Shown: positions 1 through 12,184, counted from the stretch's first letter. The stretch: DNA of 64,000 bases from Hirudo medicinalis (GCA_011800805.1 MPNW01000308.1:15596-79595); one strand, 5' to 3'. Notes: generated by a model from the letters alone, not told the origin. Program-made: numbers and translations.

Positions 1-18
1 AAAAACAATAACAACAAC

Positions 19-94
<76 letters not shown>

Positions 95-137
95 CAATAA
101 CAATAATAATAATAATAACAACAACAATAATAATAAT
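1..137 (+). repeat. (AAT)n / (AAC)n microsatellite
   Basis: AAT triplets with scattered AAC fill the left edge of the window. Confidence 0.95.
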
Positions 138-351
138 ATATATGTGAATTTGAAAAGGAAATCTTTCATTCAATCCTTCTTTCATTCAAAGCCACAGGCG
201 ACCATGGCGGTCTGGTTGTTGTCGGCAGCTCTGCGATCGTCGTTCGTCGTACGGTGGTCGGTTTCTGTGGTGGCTTCCTGCTTGTTGGGCAGACTGTAGT
301 CGTCGGTATAGTCGTCGTCGAAATACATCTGCAGTCAGAAGAATGTTTTTG

Positions 352-428
352 GAGATGATGATGATGATGATGATGATGACGGTGATGATGATGATAACGA
401 TGATGATGATGTTGATGATGATTTTGAT
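352..428 (+). repeat. (GAT)n microsatellite
   Basis: GAT triplets with GAC/GGT interruptions. The open frames across it encode only His or Asp runs and are not treated as genes. Confidence 0.95.
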
Positions 429-441
429 GAATTTTAGTCAT

Positions 442-1487
442 GTAATTATTTGGTAGTCTTCAAAATGATGTCGTCTAAAACTCTTACAATTGTAATTTTA
501 CTCGTAACTACTAAATACGACAAAATCATTTGGTGAATGCCATATAATTATTCGGTGGATTATTTATTATTAATTACGATAGTTATTGTAATTTTTTAAA
601 TTATAAATGAACTTATTCCACTCAAAGAATCCTCACGTCATCTGAAGTTGGAGCCGATGTGCCGTGTCCAGCACTGTCCTTCTTCTGCAATTTGAGTCGA
701 CAATTTTACGAAATTAAAGTCAAATTCACTTTTAAAATGCATCAAAATATCGTATTTAATTAATTTTTAAACGTAATTAATTAACATTATTTTGGAGTGC
801 TTTAACTAATTTAAGTCTAATTTAATTTAAATTAAATGAGTAATTTATTTAAGTGGAAAATATATTTAATTTCTGCATCGATATTATTCTCCCATTAATC
901 ACTTTTTCCTCTTATTTTTCATTTCCTTAAATTGTTTTGCATTAAAATCCTCATGTAAAATTAAAATTGTTTTGGTTTTGCCTTGAGTAGCATTAACTTT
1001 GCTTCTTCCTCTTTTTATATTTGCTTTGTATATTTGTTTTGTGTATTTGTTTTGTATTGCATATTTGTTTGTATTGTGCATTTGTTTTTGTATTGTATAT
1101 TTGTTTCTATTGTATATTTGTTTATATTGTCAAATTGGTTTGTTTTGTATATTTGTTTGTATTATATATTTGTTTTTTACCGTATGTTTGTTTGTATTGT
1201 ATATTTGCTTCTTATTGTGTATCTGACCTGCATTGTATATTTGCTTTGTATATCCGACGCATGTTTGTTGCTCAGTTAACTAGAAAATAAATGAATTACA
1301 GTCTTACAATTACATACAGAATTATTGTTATAGAAATATACTACATAATATTTCATGCACAATTCACAAGCACCCTCACAGCGTGACAGCAGCAACCAAT
1401 TGAACGTCAAGTCATTCTCTGGAGCCCTCGAATCGTGCCTAATCAAGCGAATCCAAATCATCGAAACGAAACTCAGTAGCAACGTCC
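442..1487. other. Intergenic, no gene seen
   Basis: AT-rich sequence downstream of the channel gene. From about 1015 to 1265 a degenerate TTTGTATTGTATA repeat produces hydrophobic open frames in several phases, which are artefacts of the repeat. Confidence 0.7.
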
Positions 1488-2863
1488 TTAGCAACCGACC
1501 GACTCGCCGGAGCAAACACAAACAACACTAACCACACAGGCCACGATGCAGGCGAATATGACGTGGAAAAGGACGTAGATGCTGGCGAAGACGACACAAG
1601 CCACGAGGTCCAAGGTGTTCATGAGGTCCTGGTCGCACCTGGTGGCATTGTACGTGAAGAAGACCACGGCGTGCCAGACGCAGATGAGGGCCAGGATGCC
1701 CATCAGCCCCAGGATGTACCTGTCCTGTTGTGGGCAGGGTTTGGTCGGGGTCGAGTTTTGGCTGTTTTGAGTCAGAGGGATCGAGGGACGAATTTGCTTT
1801 GAGGGTTTTTGATTTTTGATTTTTTTTTTTTAGGGGGGGTCATTGTGTTTTAAAATGAAGTTTACAAATAATAAATTTGCGACAAAAATAAATCATTTGT
1901 TTAAATTGTGGACGTTAAAGTGTTACGTATCATAAAATCAATAATATTACATTACACGTAATATAATATATTATACGTGATATTATCGATTTTGTAATAT
2001 TATTATACGTAAGTATAAACAATAATATTACGTGTAATATAATATTACAAAATCAATAATATTACGTGTAATATAATATCATAAAATCAATAATATCACG
2101 TATAATATAATATTACAAAATCAAAATTACTTTCAGTTCTAATATGTAATTACATTTCTTAGGCAGCCAATCGGCGGGATGAGTTTTACCTTAGGATTGT
2201 CCTTTTGAGTTGTTGTTGTTGTTGTTGTTGTTGCTGTTGTTGCTTGCTATTTCTTGTGCAGTGTTTTTTGTTTTAGGAACAATCCAAATCAACAATAAAG
2301 AAAAAGTTATTCGAATGTGGACTTGCGTGTTCGATGAATTTATTAAATCGATGAAATGAATTGTTTACATGGATTTGCTGAGTCAGTAAAATTAATTTTA
2401 AACATTCATGCCTGCTTAATTTAGTGACAAATTCATTTCTCAGAGAAAGAATTCACGAATGAATTGAACATGAATTCTGAGACATTCACATTCACATTCG
2501 CATTCGCATTCACATTCGCATTCGCATTCACAATCGCATTCACATTCACATTCGCATTCGCATTCACATTCGCATTCGCATTCACATTCACATTCACGAC
2601 GAGCAGGATGAATGAATGGAAGCAGAAGAATTGAGACAAAGAACATTGAGACGAAACAACCACAAGGAGGATATTATGAATTTTAAAAAGATAAATCGAA
2701 AAAAAAAACATCTTTAAATTATTTAATTAAAATATTTATTCGATAAAAACATTTATTTAAATTAAAAATCATTTCCAAAAATAAACAGCAAAATATACAC
2801 CTTATTTTTAATTATAATTTTCGGGACATCACGTGATACCGAGCAGTCTATCTAGACAGCTAC

Positions 2864-2930
<67 letters not shown>

Positions 2931-5900
2931 TCATCGTCATCATCATCATCATCATCATCATCGTAGCTGAGAGATGAGTTGGGATATCTTTCGATGGANT
3001 AATAATAATAATAATAATAACAATAACAATAATAATAATGATAATAATAATAATGATAATAATATGTATCATTAACAAATTATGTTATTACAATGAAATC
3101 TTAATCATGCTTTTATCTTTTATAGAAATTTTCTACGATTTTCAAATACTGTTTTAATGCAATTTATTTGCTGTTGAATATTCCAAATATTTTATTTATC
3201 CATTCCATTCAAACCAGCTGTCCAGGGTTTGAACTTTGAACTTTGACCTCCGGAGTTCATCTAATGGATGGAAGGAGGTGTGAATGAATGATGATGGGCT
3301 TCCTTTTTTGTGTTTGTATTTGCACTCGATGTGTGCAATAGTTCAACCGCTGTCGACTGACTCTCTACTTGTCATCTTGTAAGGACATTCAAGGTACTTT
3401 TGTTCTTCTTGTTGTTGATGCTTTTGATTGTTATTATTGTTGTTGTTGTTGTTTTTATTATTATTATTATTATTATTATTGAAAGTTGTTATTATTATTA
3501 TTATTATTATATTTATTATTATTATTATTACTACTACTACTGCTGCTGCTATTATTATTATTGTTATTATTATTTTTTTTTTATTATTATTATTGTTCAT
3601 GTTGATGCTAAGGGCTTTTATTTGTTTGAGTGGGTGGTGATAATGATGTTGATGATGATTATGATGACGACGACGACTGCGATGTTGATGATGATGACAA
3701 TGATATTGATGTTTTGGTGTCACGATTACCTCTAGGTACCTAAATTAAAGGTCACGTGGTAACGAGAAAGTCTTTGTTATCGTTGGGCGTGTTTTTCTCA
3801 TTTGTAGAACTTGTTTTAAAAATTCTCCATCGTTGAAAAAAAATTCCATGAAATTTTTAAGTCCTACTTTTTTGTTCGCAAAATTGTGTTGGCAAATTCT
3901 CCAAATTATTTTCCCGGGAAAAAAAAAATTATGCCAAACGAAAGCGTTTCACTGGTGACAATATTTATTTATTTGTTTATTTATTATTCACTTTGTGTTT
4001 TTTTTTTAAATTTGCATCCGATTTGTAACCGCTCGTTTGAGTGCCTCATGTCATCCAAGTAGGCACTTTTGCCGTTCATTACGTCCGTTACCTGTCTGGA
4101 TGATCAGCGCGGTGCTCCCATGACGGGATTCGAACCCGTGCTTCCATCGTGAGAGGGGGCTGTTTTAACCATTAGACCATGCGGGAGCACCACGGAGGCA
4201 CTTTTCAATCGGTGCAGGCTGGGTTTCGAACACGACACATTACGACTGTTGTCATTACTGCCGCATGCATGAAAGCAGCCCATTCAACCTGCTCGCCATC
4301 ATCAGATAACCAGATAACAATATCATTAATATTGCTATATTTATGCTAACTCAATATTCATTAGATAATAATGATGTAATTCCACTGCTTAATATTCATG
4401 AGATATTATTAATATGACTAAATTAATATTAATTATTCATAATTATATCATAATATACTCTTACTACTCGTTGGGTAATATTTACAATAACAGCTAATTA
4501 ATTGGCCCACATTATTAATTAATTGAATAGCAACTATCCTATCAACCAACATGGCGTATCCAACCAACCAGGTACGTCAGATAGGAAATAGTTGGAAGGT
4601 TCTGATTGGCAACGAACTTGAATGAGACCGTGGTCAGGAGCAGGATGAAGGTCAGCTGGAGTCTGCTGTGAGGAATCGTGTAGGAGACTGAGAAGGTGGC
4701 AAAACACAGGCTGCAGATTATGGTCTGTTCGAAGTATGTTTGAAGATGAAACATTAACATTAATGTTACGTTTAACATTATCAGTGTCATTTTCAATTTC
4801 ATTATCATCATCATCGCTGACATTGTCATTAATACCGTCACTATCATTGCCTTTATTATTATCATTATAAGTATCGCTAACATTATCATCATTATCACAT
4901 TTGTATCAGTATCACTAATCATTACAGTACCATTATCGTTGTCAATGCCATTACCATTATTCCAAGTAGAATAGTTTATATGAGTTTTATTTTGTAATTA
5001 CGATATGCGATTTATTTATTTACAGAATTAGAAATTATGCAATCATCCCCGTTTGCATACATTATTGAGATATACAACGCTTCATTGCTTAGATAAATGT
5101 ATCATTTCCTGATAAACAGATTACAACAGCGCCGGATTTGCCCAGGTGGAGGCCCCGGTTCAGTGTGGTGGTGGAGGCCCACAGGCTACTGCACCGGTCC
5201 CAAACGGCGGCTAGTCGTCATGGCCGATTGGCAATTGCCCTAGGGTTATAGGGTCAGAACAAAAGCGGAGACCAATGAATACAGAAACAAGTTCAGGGAA
5301 CAATTCCTAATGTGGAGATAGTACTCTGCACTTGGTGCTGATGGTTAGCGTTTGTAGTGCGGATCGTTCGATCTCAAATATGAAACTCATAAAGAACAGA
5401 CTTCGCACTTCGATCTGCAATGATCGGTTCTCTCGCCTAAGATCGGATGAGTAGAGGCCGACGTGGAGGTCAACGTCGAGGATCTGGTAAACGAATTTGC
5501 GAAGATGAAAGCGCGGATAGTTTCACGATTTTAACGCTGTACGTTCAGTACAGGAGAAGACTTCACTTAGTTGCAGGTGGCTGGGTCAAAGGTATCACTA
5601 CGATGATGCTGTGTACAAAGTGTAGCATTGTCGGATCGTGCACACGACATTTGCGATTGCAATTAATCTATAATTTAATCATCCTGAAATGCAAGACGAC
5701 ATTTTTTTTTTGGTTAGTGGAGCCCCTACCCTGTCTAAATCCTGGAAATCCATTGGCCTGGATTGCAAATGGAAGGATGGTTTAATTACATAAAATCTAG
5801 TACGCAAATTGATATTGTATTAATAGATGTTAACCCTAATTATCATTCACTATTTTGCGATTGTATCATTTGCAGTATACAAATTGTCTACTGATGCACA

Positions 5901-8070
5901 CGATCAGTAACAGTAGATCATCTTTCGAATGCAAAAACTAAAATGGTTTAAACTACATTAAGCAGAAATTCAAATAACAATTACATTGAAAATGTGGACC
6001 AACACGAGTTAAAAATTTATTATTAAATCATTTATTACGAATTCCCTTCAAATGTTACCATGATGACGAAGATGTTCCAAACGAAAAACTGAGGCCGTCT
6101 GGAGACCTTGCACGAAGCTCCGAAAGATGGATGTTTTTTGTTGGAATTGTTGAAGCTTTCCTCCTTGATATCCTTCCACGTGGTGCATCCATCGTGCAAC
6201 TTCCACTCCTGGACGTCGGCAAATGAACTGACGTTCAGAAGACACTTCTCCTTGGGATCTTCTGTCAGCTCCAATTCGGTCTGGTCTCTGTCGGATATGA
6301 CGGACACAGAAAGATCCTTTGGATGACAAGTTGATTGGTTAAGTATTGTTAAATATCGAGTAACATCATTGTCCTCTTGTACGATACCTGAGTATCGAAG
6401 GGGAATTGATAGAGTTCCATGAACTCAAGGAATGCCCCAGTTGCCCTCCTCTTCTCACAGATGATGGCCTGACCCAGATTGTCGAAGGTCACGGTGTGCC
6501 ACAGCTGCTCTTTCGGCTCCCCTATGACGTTCTCGAGGCTGAGCCTGGGATTCCAGTAAAGGTCCCAGTTGATCGTTTCCTTCTGATGGACAAGAAATAA
6601 GAAGACGAGCTAATAAGAATAAAGGTACGTTTTAATTAAAATGCAATCCACTTATTAAAATTAATCAACATTTAAGTTAATGTTAGGGTTATAAAATAAT
6701 ATCTTAAAGAAATATTTTATCAACGTGATAATGTCTTTTTTTGTAACAACGTAATGAAAACGTAATTGCAAACGTAATCGACAGCTTGCAACGGTAAAGA
6801 GCAACATTCGTTGTGCGTCGTGTTCGCAACCCAGTTTGAACGGCCACAAATCGCCTTGGGAAGCAGCGCTACATAAATTGTGAGGCGTGTTACAGTGCCT
6901 TCAATTGTCCAAATCATCTTAGTTACGCAACGGACTTCAATCAAAAAAATAATGCCCTAAAACTCGTAACGAATGAACAAGGCACTGAAATGAACGGCCA
7001 GATTTTTTTCAAACATTTAAATAAACTAAAATTAATAACGAAATAAAAAGCAAATGAAATACAGCAGCAAGTCGACATTGTCATTGCTTAAGTCAACGTA
7101 CAAGCAGGTGATCGCCACCATTTTGTAAGAAATTTGTAATACAACGTGTACTTAACAACGCGAAACCAATTTCGATCAGTTCGCGAAAACAAGGTTTCAG
7201 AATAAAAAGCTCAAATCGATTTATCCATTGGAAGTCTTTTGTTTGAAAAGTCATCAAGTAACATGACGTCGATAAATGTCAAGAGGTGAGAAAAACTACC
7301 AATGAGTGCCTTTAATTTGCAAATGACATTTTTTTGAACTTTCCAAATGAAAATAGAGACTAAAAATAGTTGCTTTCGAGTGACTTCTAAAAAATCATTA
7401 ACTGTCTCAGACTTGGAATAAAACAGAAGATTTGAATTCTTCAATATTCAGCGCTGGATTTACCCAGGAGGAGGCCACGGTGCAGTGTGGTGGTGGAGGC
7501 CCACAAGCTTCTGCGCCAGTCCTGTGGCCCACCCCTGACAAGCAAAAAAAGGGTTTCTTTGGCTGGTGGAGGCCCCATCCCGACCATGGCTAATTCCGGC
7601 AGTGCCAATATTGACATTGTTTATCCGAAAACATCTCAAAGCAAATGTGCAACACAACGACTTTCGTTCCCGTCAGTCAAGTGGAACAAAAACCAAAAAA
7701 TTGAAACAAACCGATTTGAATTTCCCATCGAGGGCAGGTTCCCTCCACTTGCACTGGATGAAGACGTCTGCCGAGAACTTGTCCCTCATCGTGTCAATGT
7801 CCCCCAACTTGAGGATTACGATCTTCACGAACACTATCACCTATTGGATCAATAGGTAATTCTGATAAAGGTGCATGGATTGATGATGAAGTTGGTCAGT
7901 CTTGTCTCAACGGGTATTTTTGTCGAAGTAAATCTTAAGTTTTTTAATGGTCTTTAAAACAAATTAATTTTTTAAAATCATATTTTTATGAAGTTGATGA
8001 GTTTAGCTCTTTCGAAATAGTTGCACATGAAGCTGTAATAATTATATATTGTTATTATTATTATTATTAC

Positions 8071-8103
<33 letters not shown>

Positions 8104-10307
8104 TTTAGAAATATTATTTCAAAAGTATAATTGTGTCGTGGAAAAGTAATTTCAATTCTTAAAGTCATCACAAAATTTAAAATTAGATTTACAAAATTTG
8201 ATTTATTCATTCTAAATTATTTCGTTTATATCTATTTATTCATTCATTCATCCATTTATTTATTCATCCAATCATTTATTTATTGCTCACCTTATCTGCC
8301 TGCTCGGAATGGAGACTGGAGATGCCAGAGAGTTTTCCAGCCTGACGGGATTCAAGGTAGATTGACTGAACTGGTCTTCGGTATTATGCTCACCTGCCGA
8401 ATGTTTCGACAAGTGGTTTCTGATGCTGTTTTCCAGGGCCTTCAGGGACTTGCTGAACTGCTCGGAATCCTCAAGACAGTAGATCTGATTGTTGTCGATG
8501 TTCTTGGTGCCTGTCGACATGTTTGTCACACACAGGTCGATCTTAACGTAGGAGGAGTTGTTGGCATGAAAGAATGAATGACGAGAAAAAGAACGGATCC
8601 ACGTGCATTCATTTCTAGCTCCTTCTGGAGTTTATATCCAATCTCTGATGATGAGAATGAAGAAAAGGATAAAAAAGCGAGGAAAAGAGAGATGTTGATA
8701 AAAGAAAGAAGGTACGTCTTCTGTCGGCATGGAAGGTTCAATTTGAGGCGGTAATAAGGCCAAAATGCGATGGAAATGACATAAAGGACGACGACGACTC
8801 CCGAAAGAAAGTAATTACTTAAAAAAATTAATTGCCTAAAACCTAATTATCTTGTCACAAATTTTCGTCATTAACTATTGTGCTGTCAATATTACAATGG
8901 CGAGCATAATTTAAAGGCAAAATCAAAAATAAACGAACGAAACTTGTTGTCATTTTACTCTGTGTCTTTCATTCAGTACAAATATGTTTGAATCAGTACA
9001 AATATATTTGATTCATGACAAATATATTTGATTCAGTACAATATTTTCGATTCAGTACAAATGTTTCTGATTCAGTACAAATGTTTCTGATTCACTACAA
9101 ATGTTTCTGATTCAGTACAAATGTTTCTGATTCAGTACAAATATTTTCATAGTAGATATGATTAGAAAGTACACAGTCGTCCTAGTTTTAATGTACATCA
9201 ATGAAAAGATAAACAAAAGTATACAAGTGTCGTTTCGAAAAATTATTCGAAAATTAATTTTAAAATTGATCTCATTCACTCTGATCCTCTCGGACGTTGT
9301 TCAAAGCGATGAAAATATGGCAAGATGATTGGCAGTGGAGCCTTTGTGCCTGTGACATTATTTGGATTTGATGCATGGTCTGGTCGACACACCTTGAATT
9401 GAGTCATTGGTAGGTCGTTCATTTACCTTAATTGCTGTAATATTATTTACCGTGATTAGTGTAATATCATTTACCGTTATTAGACTAATATCTCCTTAAG
9501 TAGTTGAATATAGATATTTAACACAATCCATAATTACTGTTTGTAAAAATTGTTGTTTTTATTCAAAAATGTAAAAGTTAGCAACAAGTACAAGCAAAGC
9601 AAAGCTCTAGTCAGTTAATTAGCTGCATAATCAGTTAATTAGTTACATAAGTTCGTTTTACTTGTGGTTATTTTCCAGTTCTACTTAGAGTTTAGCCACA
9701 AATTTTTTATTTCTACATACACAATTTAACTAAAATTAAACGCCGCTCATAATTTTTTATTGAAAAAAATTTTAAAAAACAAAATAGAAATTAGAACATC
9801 GAAAAAGAATTTGTAAACATTTATAAAAAGTAGCAGACTCTGTCGTACAACTCCTGCCTTAGATTCGAGAGGCTCAGTCAACAACGTGGGATCTAGCAAC
9901 GCCGAAACCGGCGTCTCCCGTCTCCATGGCAACATCGATTACCTGCCCGCACACGTTTCAGTGGTTTGATGAGGATAATGGAGCTGATTAACAATGAATC
10001 ATGCTCTGGACTTGAAAAATCGTTTGAATGAGACGCCTACAATCAATTTTCTAATTAAAAGACACTGCAAATCGATTTGTTTTCGCGCTTAAACCATCTC
10101 CGCCGTCTATCGTCTGCTTCTCCAGCACCTGGAACGAGAGAACGGAGGAGTTGTTGGTATTGATGTTGGTGAAGAAGGTATTACAGGGATTGTTTGTTAG
10201 AAATTCAATACCTTGGTAATGTATTCATCGAGGTTTACAGGGTCCTTCACAAAGAGGTGTCTTCTGTCCTTAGGGGTTTCTGGAAGTCCAGAACATTGGC
10301 GTGTCAT
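1488..10307 (-). CDS. Pentameric ligand-gated ion channel (Cys-loop superfamily) lacking the loop cysteines
   Basis: Predicted plasma-membrane neurotransmitter-type channel subunit. Model exons: 10212-10307, 10095-10128, 8394-8624, 7712-7833, 6388-6582, 6059-6316, 4569-4724, 1488-1724; all phases agree, giving about 442 aa. Extracellular beta-sandwich signs are LGDIDT, KWREPALDG, the Pro-loop FPFDTQ and RRPQFFVW just before M1. M2 has IPHSRLQLTFILLLTT, then KFVANQNLPTISYLTYL and M3 starting DRYILGLMGI. The M3-M4 linker is only about 15 residues and M4 ends close to the stop. Both cysteines that normally flank the FPFD loop are absent (Glu and Leu instead). Pro and Arg before the M2 leucines resemble anion channels, but selectivity is not proven. 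Exons 4-8 are firm. Exons 1-3 are weaker: no signal peptide is seen, so a further 5' exon is likely. Ligand unknown. Confidence 0.82.
1925..2130. repeat. Palindromic AT minisatellite
   Basis: About 37-base units containing AATAATATTACGTGTAATAT and ATAATATTACAAAATC repeat three to four times; TATTAC/GTAATA symmetry makes each unit a hairpin former. In a channel-gene intron. Confidence 0.75.
2484..2597 (+). repeat. Hexamer array (CATTCR)n
   Basis: CATTCA and CATTCG alternate for about 19 units; only the CpG position varies, consistent with CpG decay. Confidence 0.9.
2863..3062 (+). repeat. (CAT)n then (AAT)n microsatellites with an ambiguous base between
   Basis: CAT triplets to about 2965, a short unique spacer, an N at 2999, then AAT triplets. 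Confidence 0.95.
3434..3597 (+). repeat. Compound (GTT/ATT/CTA/CTG)n microsatellite
   Basis: ATT triplets dominate, with GTT, CTA and CTG blocks. Long open frames here encode homopolymer-like proteins and are rejected. Confidence 0.95.
4115..4186 (-). pseudogene. tRNA-Glu(CUC)-like sequence with degraded stems
   Basis: Box A (TGGTCTAATGG) and box B (GGTTCGAATCC) are intact, the T arm pairs fully, and the anticodon loop reads CTCTCAC as in tRNA-Glu. However the acceptor stem has two mismatches and the anticodon stem pairs at only two of five positions. The flanks extend the acceptor side into a perfect 9-bp inverted repeat GGTGCTCCC/GGGAGCACC. It is better read as a tRNA pseudogene or tRNA-derived repeat than a working tRNA. 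Confidence 0.6.
4195..4275 (-). repeat. SINE-like repeat, truncated copy
   Basis: The block GCAGGCTGGGTTTCGAACAC, then GACACATTACGACTG, then TTACTGCCGCA, recurs near 12.50, 28.64 and (inverted) 36.57 kb. GTTCGAAAC-type sequence in the element sense resembles a tRNA B box. It abuts the tRNA-Glu-like hairpin. Confidence 0.6.
5125..5240 (+). mobile_element. Terminal part of a possible hAT-like DNA transposon
   Basis: CAGCGCCGGATTTGCCCAGG, then GTGGTGGTGGAGGCCCACAG, repeats at 7447 with about 85% identity. CAGCGCNGGATTTR resembles hAT terminal repeats. No transposase or far terminus was identified. Confidence 0.45.
6795..6880 (+). repeat. SINE-like repeat, short copy
   Basis: CGTCGTGTTCGCAACCCAGT, then TTGGGAAGCAGCGCTACATA; same order of blocks as the inverted copies at 12.4 and 28.6 kb. 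It lies in a channel-gene intron. Confidence 0.55.
7447..7590 (+). mobile_element. Second copy of the possible hAT-like terminal segment
   Basis: CAGCGCTGGATTTACCCAGG, GTGGTGGTGGAGGCCCACAA, then TGGCTGGTGGAGGCCCC. Same orientation as the copy at 5.1 kb; both are in introns of the channel gene. Confidence 0.45.
8048..8104 (+). repeat. (ATT)n microsatellite
   Basis: About 18 ATT triplets in a channel-gene intron. Confidence 0.95.
8971..9150 (+). repeat. 20-base minisatellite
   Basis: About nine tandem units of GATTCAGTACAAATGTTTCT, with TATATTT variants at the left end. In a channel-gene intron. Confidence 0.9.
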
Positions 10308-10648
10308 TTTCAAGTCCACTTTGCTTTTAATTTTCTTTGAAAAAGTTTCTACTTTGAAATTCTTTTAAAAATTCTATGAAAATCGCTCAACAAGGAGTAT
10401 GCGTTCTTTCTTACTGTAAGTGGTAGAAATATTGTTATTATTATTATTATTATTTTGAATTAATATTTTTATTTAATAATTTATCGAATTAATTAAATAT
10501 TTGAGTGTAAATTAACAAACATTATTTTGATAAATTATCAATCGGGTTGATAATCCGTCCAAAATTCTTACCTAATCAGTAGATGTCACTTTCAGTTGAC
10601 CTCGTCTCTCTTACGATTAAATAAAAAATATATAACATTCTTCTTTTT

Positions 10649-10664
10649 ATTATTATTATTATTA

Positions 10665-10706
<42 letters not shown>

Positions 10707-10812
10707 TAAAATTATATTAAAAATAATATTTATTATCATTGTAATAATGTCATTATCATTATCATTATATTATTCAATTATTATTATATTATTATTATTA
10801 TTATTATTATTA

Positions 10813-10843
<31 letters not shown>

Positions 10844-10856
10844 CATTATCACTGTG
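10649..10856 (+). repeat. (ATT)n microsatellites
   Basis: Two ATT blocks with ATC interruptions, directly abutting the end of the LINE fragment. Confidence 0.95.
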
Positions 10857-11335
10857 GAACTGTCCATGTAGGGGCTTTCTTTTTATTTCTTCCAATTTTT
10901 CCACTTGCATCATTTTTCTTAATTCGTCGGCCACTTTCATTGAAATATTCTTCTTCGGCATGTATTTATTTGGAATTTTGCTTGCTTCTTTCAAGAGTGA
11001 GTATTTTTTCTTGAGACTGTCGTTCAGTTTTACTATTTGGATTAACCAACTATTTTCTGATTCGATATATTCTGATAATCCCAGCACAGCCTGCTGATAC
11101 ACTGACCAAACCTCAAGTAACCCTCTACCTCCATTCTTATCTTTTAACATGCAACCTTTGCACGTCAGCTCTTGGGTGGTGCATTCCATTGATGGTCAGA
11201 ATTTTTCTTGTCTTTCTGTCGATTTTCACAATCTCCGATTTTAGCCATTGGATTATTCCGAAGCCATAAGTGAGGACTGGTATTGCCCAGCTATTAATGG
11301 CCATTTCGTTCTTAGCGTTGAGATGGGTTGTCATT
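10857..11335 (-). mobile_element. Non-LTR retrotransposon fragment (RT C-terminal region)
   Basis: In two overlapping frames the minus strand encodes AINSWAIPVLTYGFGIIQWL, EIVKIDRKTRKILTINGMHH, PRADVQRLHVKR and KDKNGGRGLLEV, then KPLHGQF. This is the familiar region after the reverse-transcriptase core in LINE-type Pol proteins. One frameshift separates the halves and the ORF runs into an ATT microsatellite (at about 10855), so the copy is dead. Confidence 0.75.
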
Positions 11336-11488
11336 ATTTTTGTTATTCTTATATTTTACTTATTTATAATTTCGCTAATATTCTTTTTATGCATTTTCTT
11401 TCATGACTTTGTCGTTTGCGCCATGTTTTTCTTCCATCCCAAGATATTCATCTACTTCGGAGTGATCTAATTTGATGGAATCTATTTA

Positions 11489-11545
11489 TTATTATTACTA
11501 TTATTATTATTATTATTATTAATATTATCATCATTATTATTATAA
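11489..11545 (+). repeat. (ATT)n microsatellite
   Basis: ATT run at the 3' side (element sense) of the second LINE fragment; reads AAT on the element strand, as a LINE tail would. Confidence 0.9.
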
Positions 11546-11554
11546 TAAGTTCGC

Positions 11555-11830
11555 GGTCAGAGTTACAGTTTCTAGAACTGGTGTTGGTTGAATCCAGGTC
11601 CCTGATTCAACTTAGTATTTTCCTCAGGATTGCGGCAGTTCCGAGTAGGGCCTTCTTGCACTGATGCTGATGGATTTCCTGGTATTTCTCCTAAGTTCTT
11701 GTGAGGGTTTGGCTCATTGTCCCAGAGCACCAATCACTAGGTCAACCAATCGACCAATGTCTTGGCGTTCCACATTCTTTGCCCTCTATTTGAAATCCCT
11801 TTACTTATTCACCTTCTCTGCCACTTTTTG
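11555..11830 (-). mobile_element. LINE Pol C-terminal fragment
   Basis: The minus strand gives DLVIGALGQ, then a stop, then SQELRRNTRKSISISARRPY, resembling the extreme C-terminal part (VIGALG ... KTALLGTARILRKVL) of the same broad LINE group. ATT repeats follow on its 3' side (11489-11545). It lies upstream of the 10.86-11.34 kb piece in element sense, so the two must be separate insertions or rearranged. Confidence 0.5.
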
Positions 11831-12014
11831 AATTATATTTAAGTCATCTGGGACTGCTATATATATGATTAAGCACAAATGTTCTTCTTTATCATGAATT
11901 ATTGTGTCTGGTTTGTTTGCCATTGTTGTTCTATCAGTAAATATAGTTTTATCCCAAAATATTGTTGTCCTTCCCAGATTTATGACATTCTCAGGCTGGC
12001 ACTCGTAGTACTTT

Positions 12015-12065
12015 GTATTATTGTTATTATTATTGCTATTATTATTATAATTGTTATTATTATTG

Positions 12066-12107
<42 letters not shown>
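12015..12107 (+). repeat. (ATT)n microsatellite
   Basis: ATT with GTT interruptions. Confidence 0.95.
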
Positions 12108-12108
<1 letters not shown>

Positions 12109-12184
12109 ATCTTATTTCCCACTTTTCAATCGTTCAAAAGCTGGATTTGTGGCATGAGAACTTCACATCAAAAACCCATAACGT

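Noticed and set aside
3343..3735. Long open frames on both strands
   Set aside because: Compound ATT/GTT/CTG microsatellite; composition is homopolymeric and no splice context exists.
9747..9935. Minus-strand open frame in a channel-gene intron
   Set aside because: Does not join any neighbouring exon in phase and has no channel motif.
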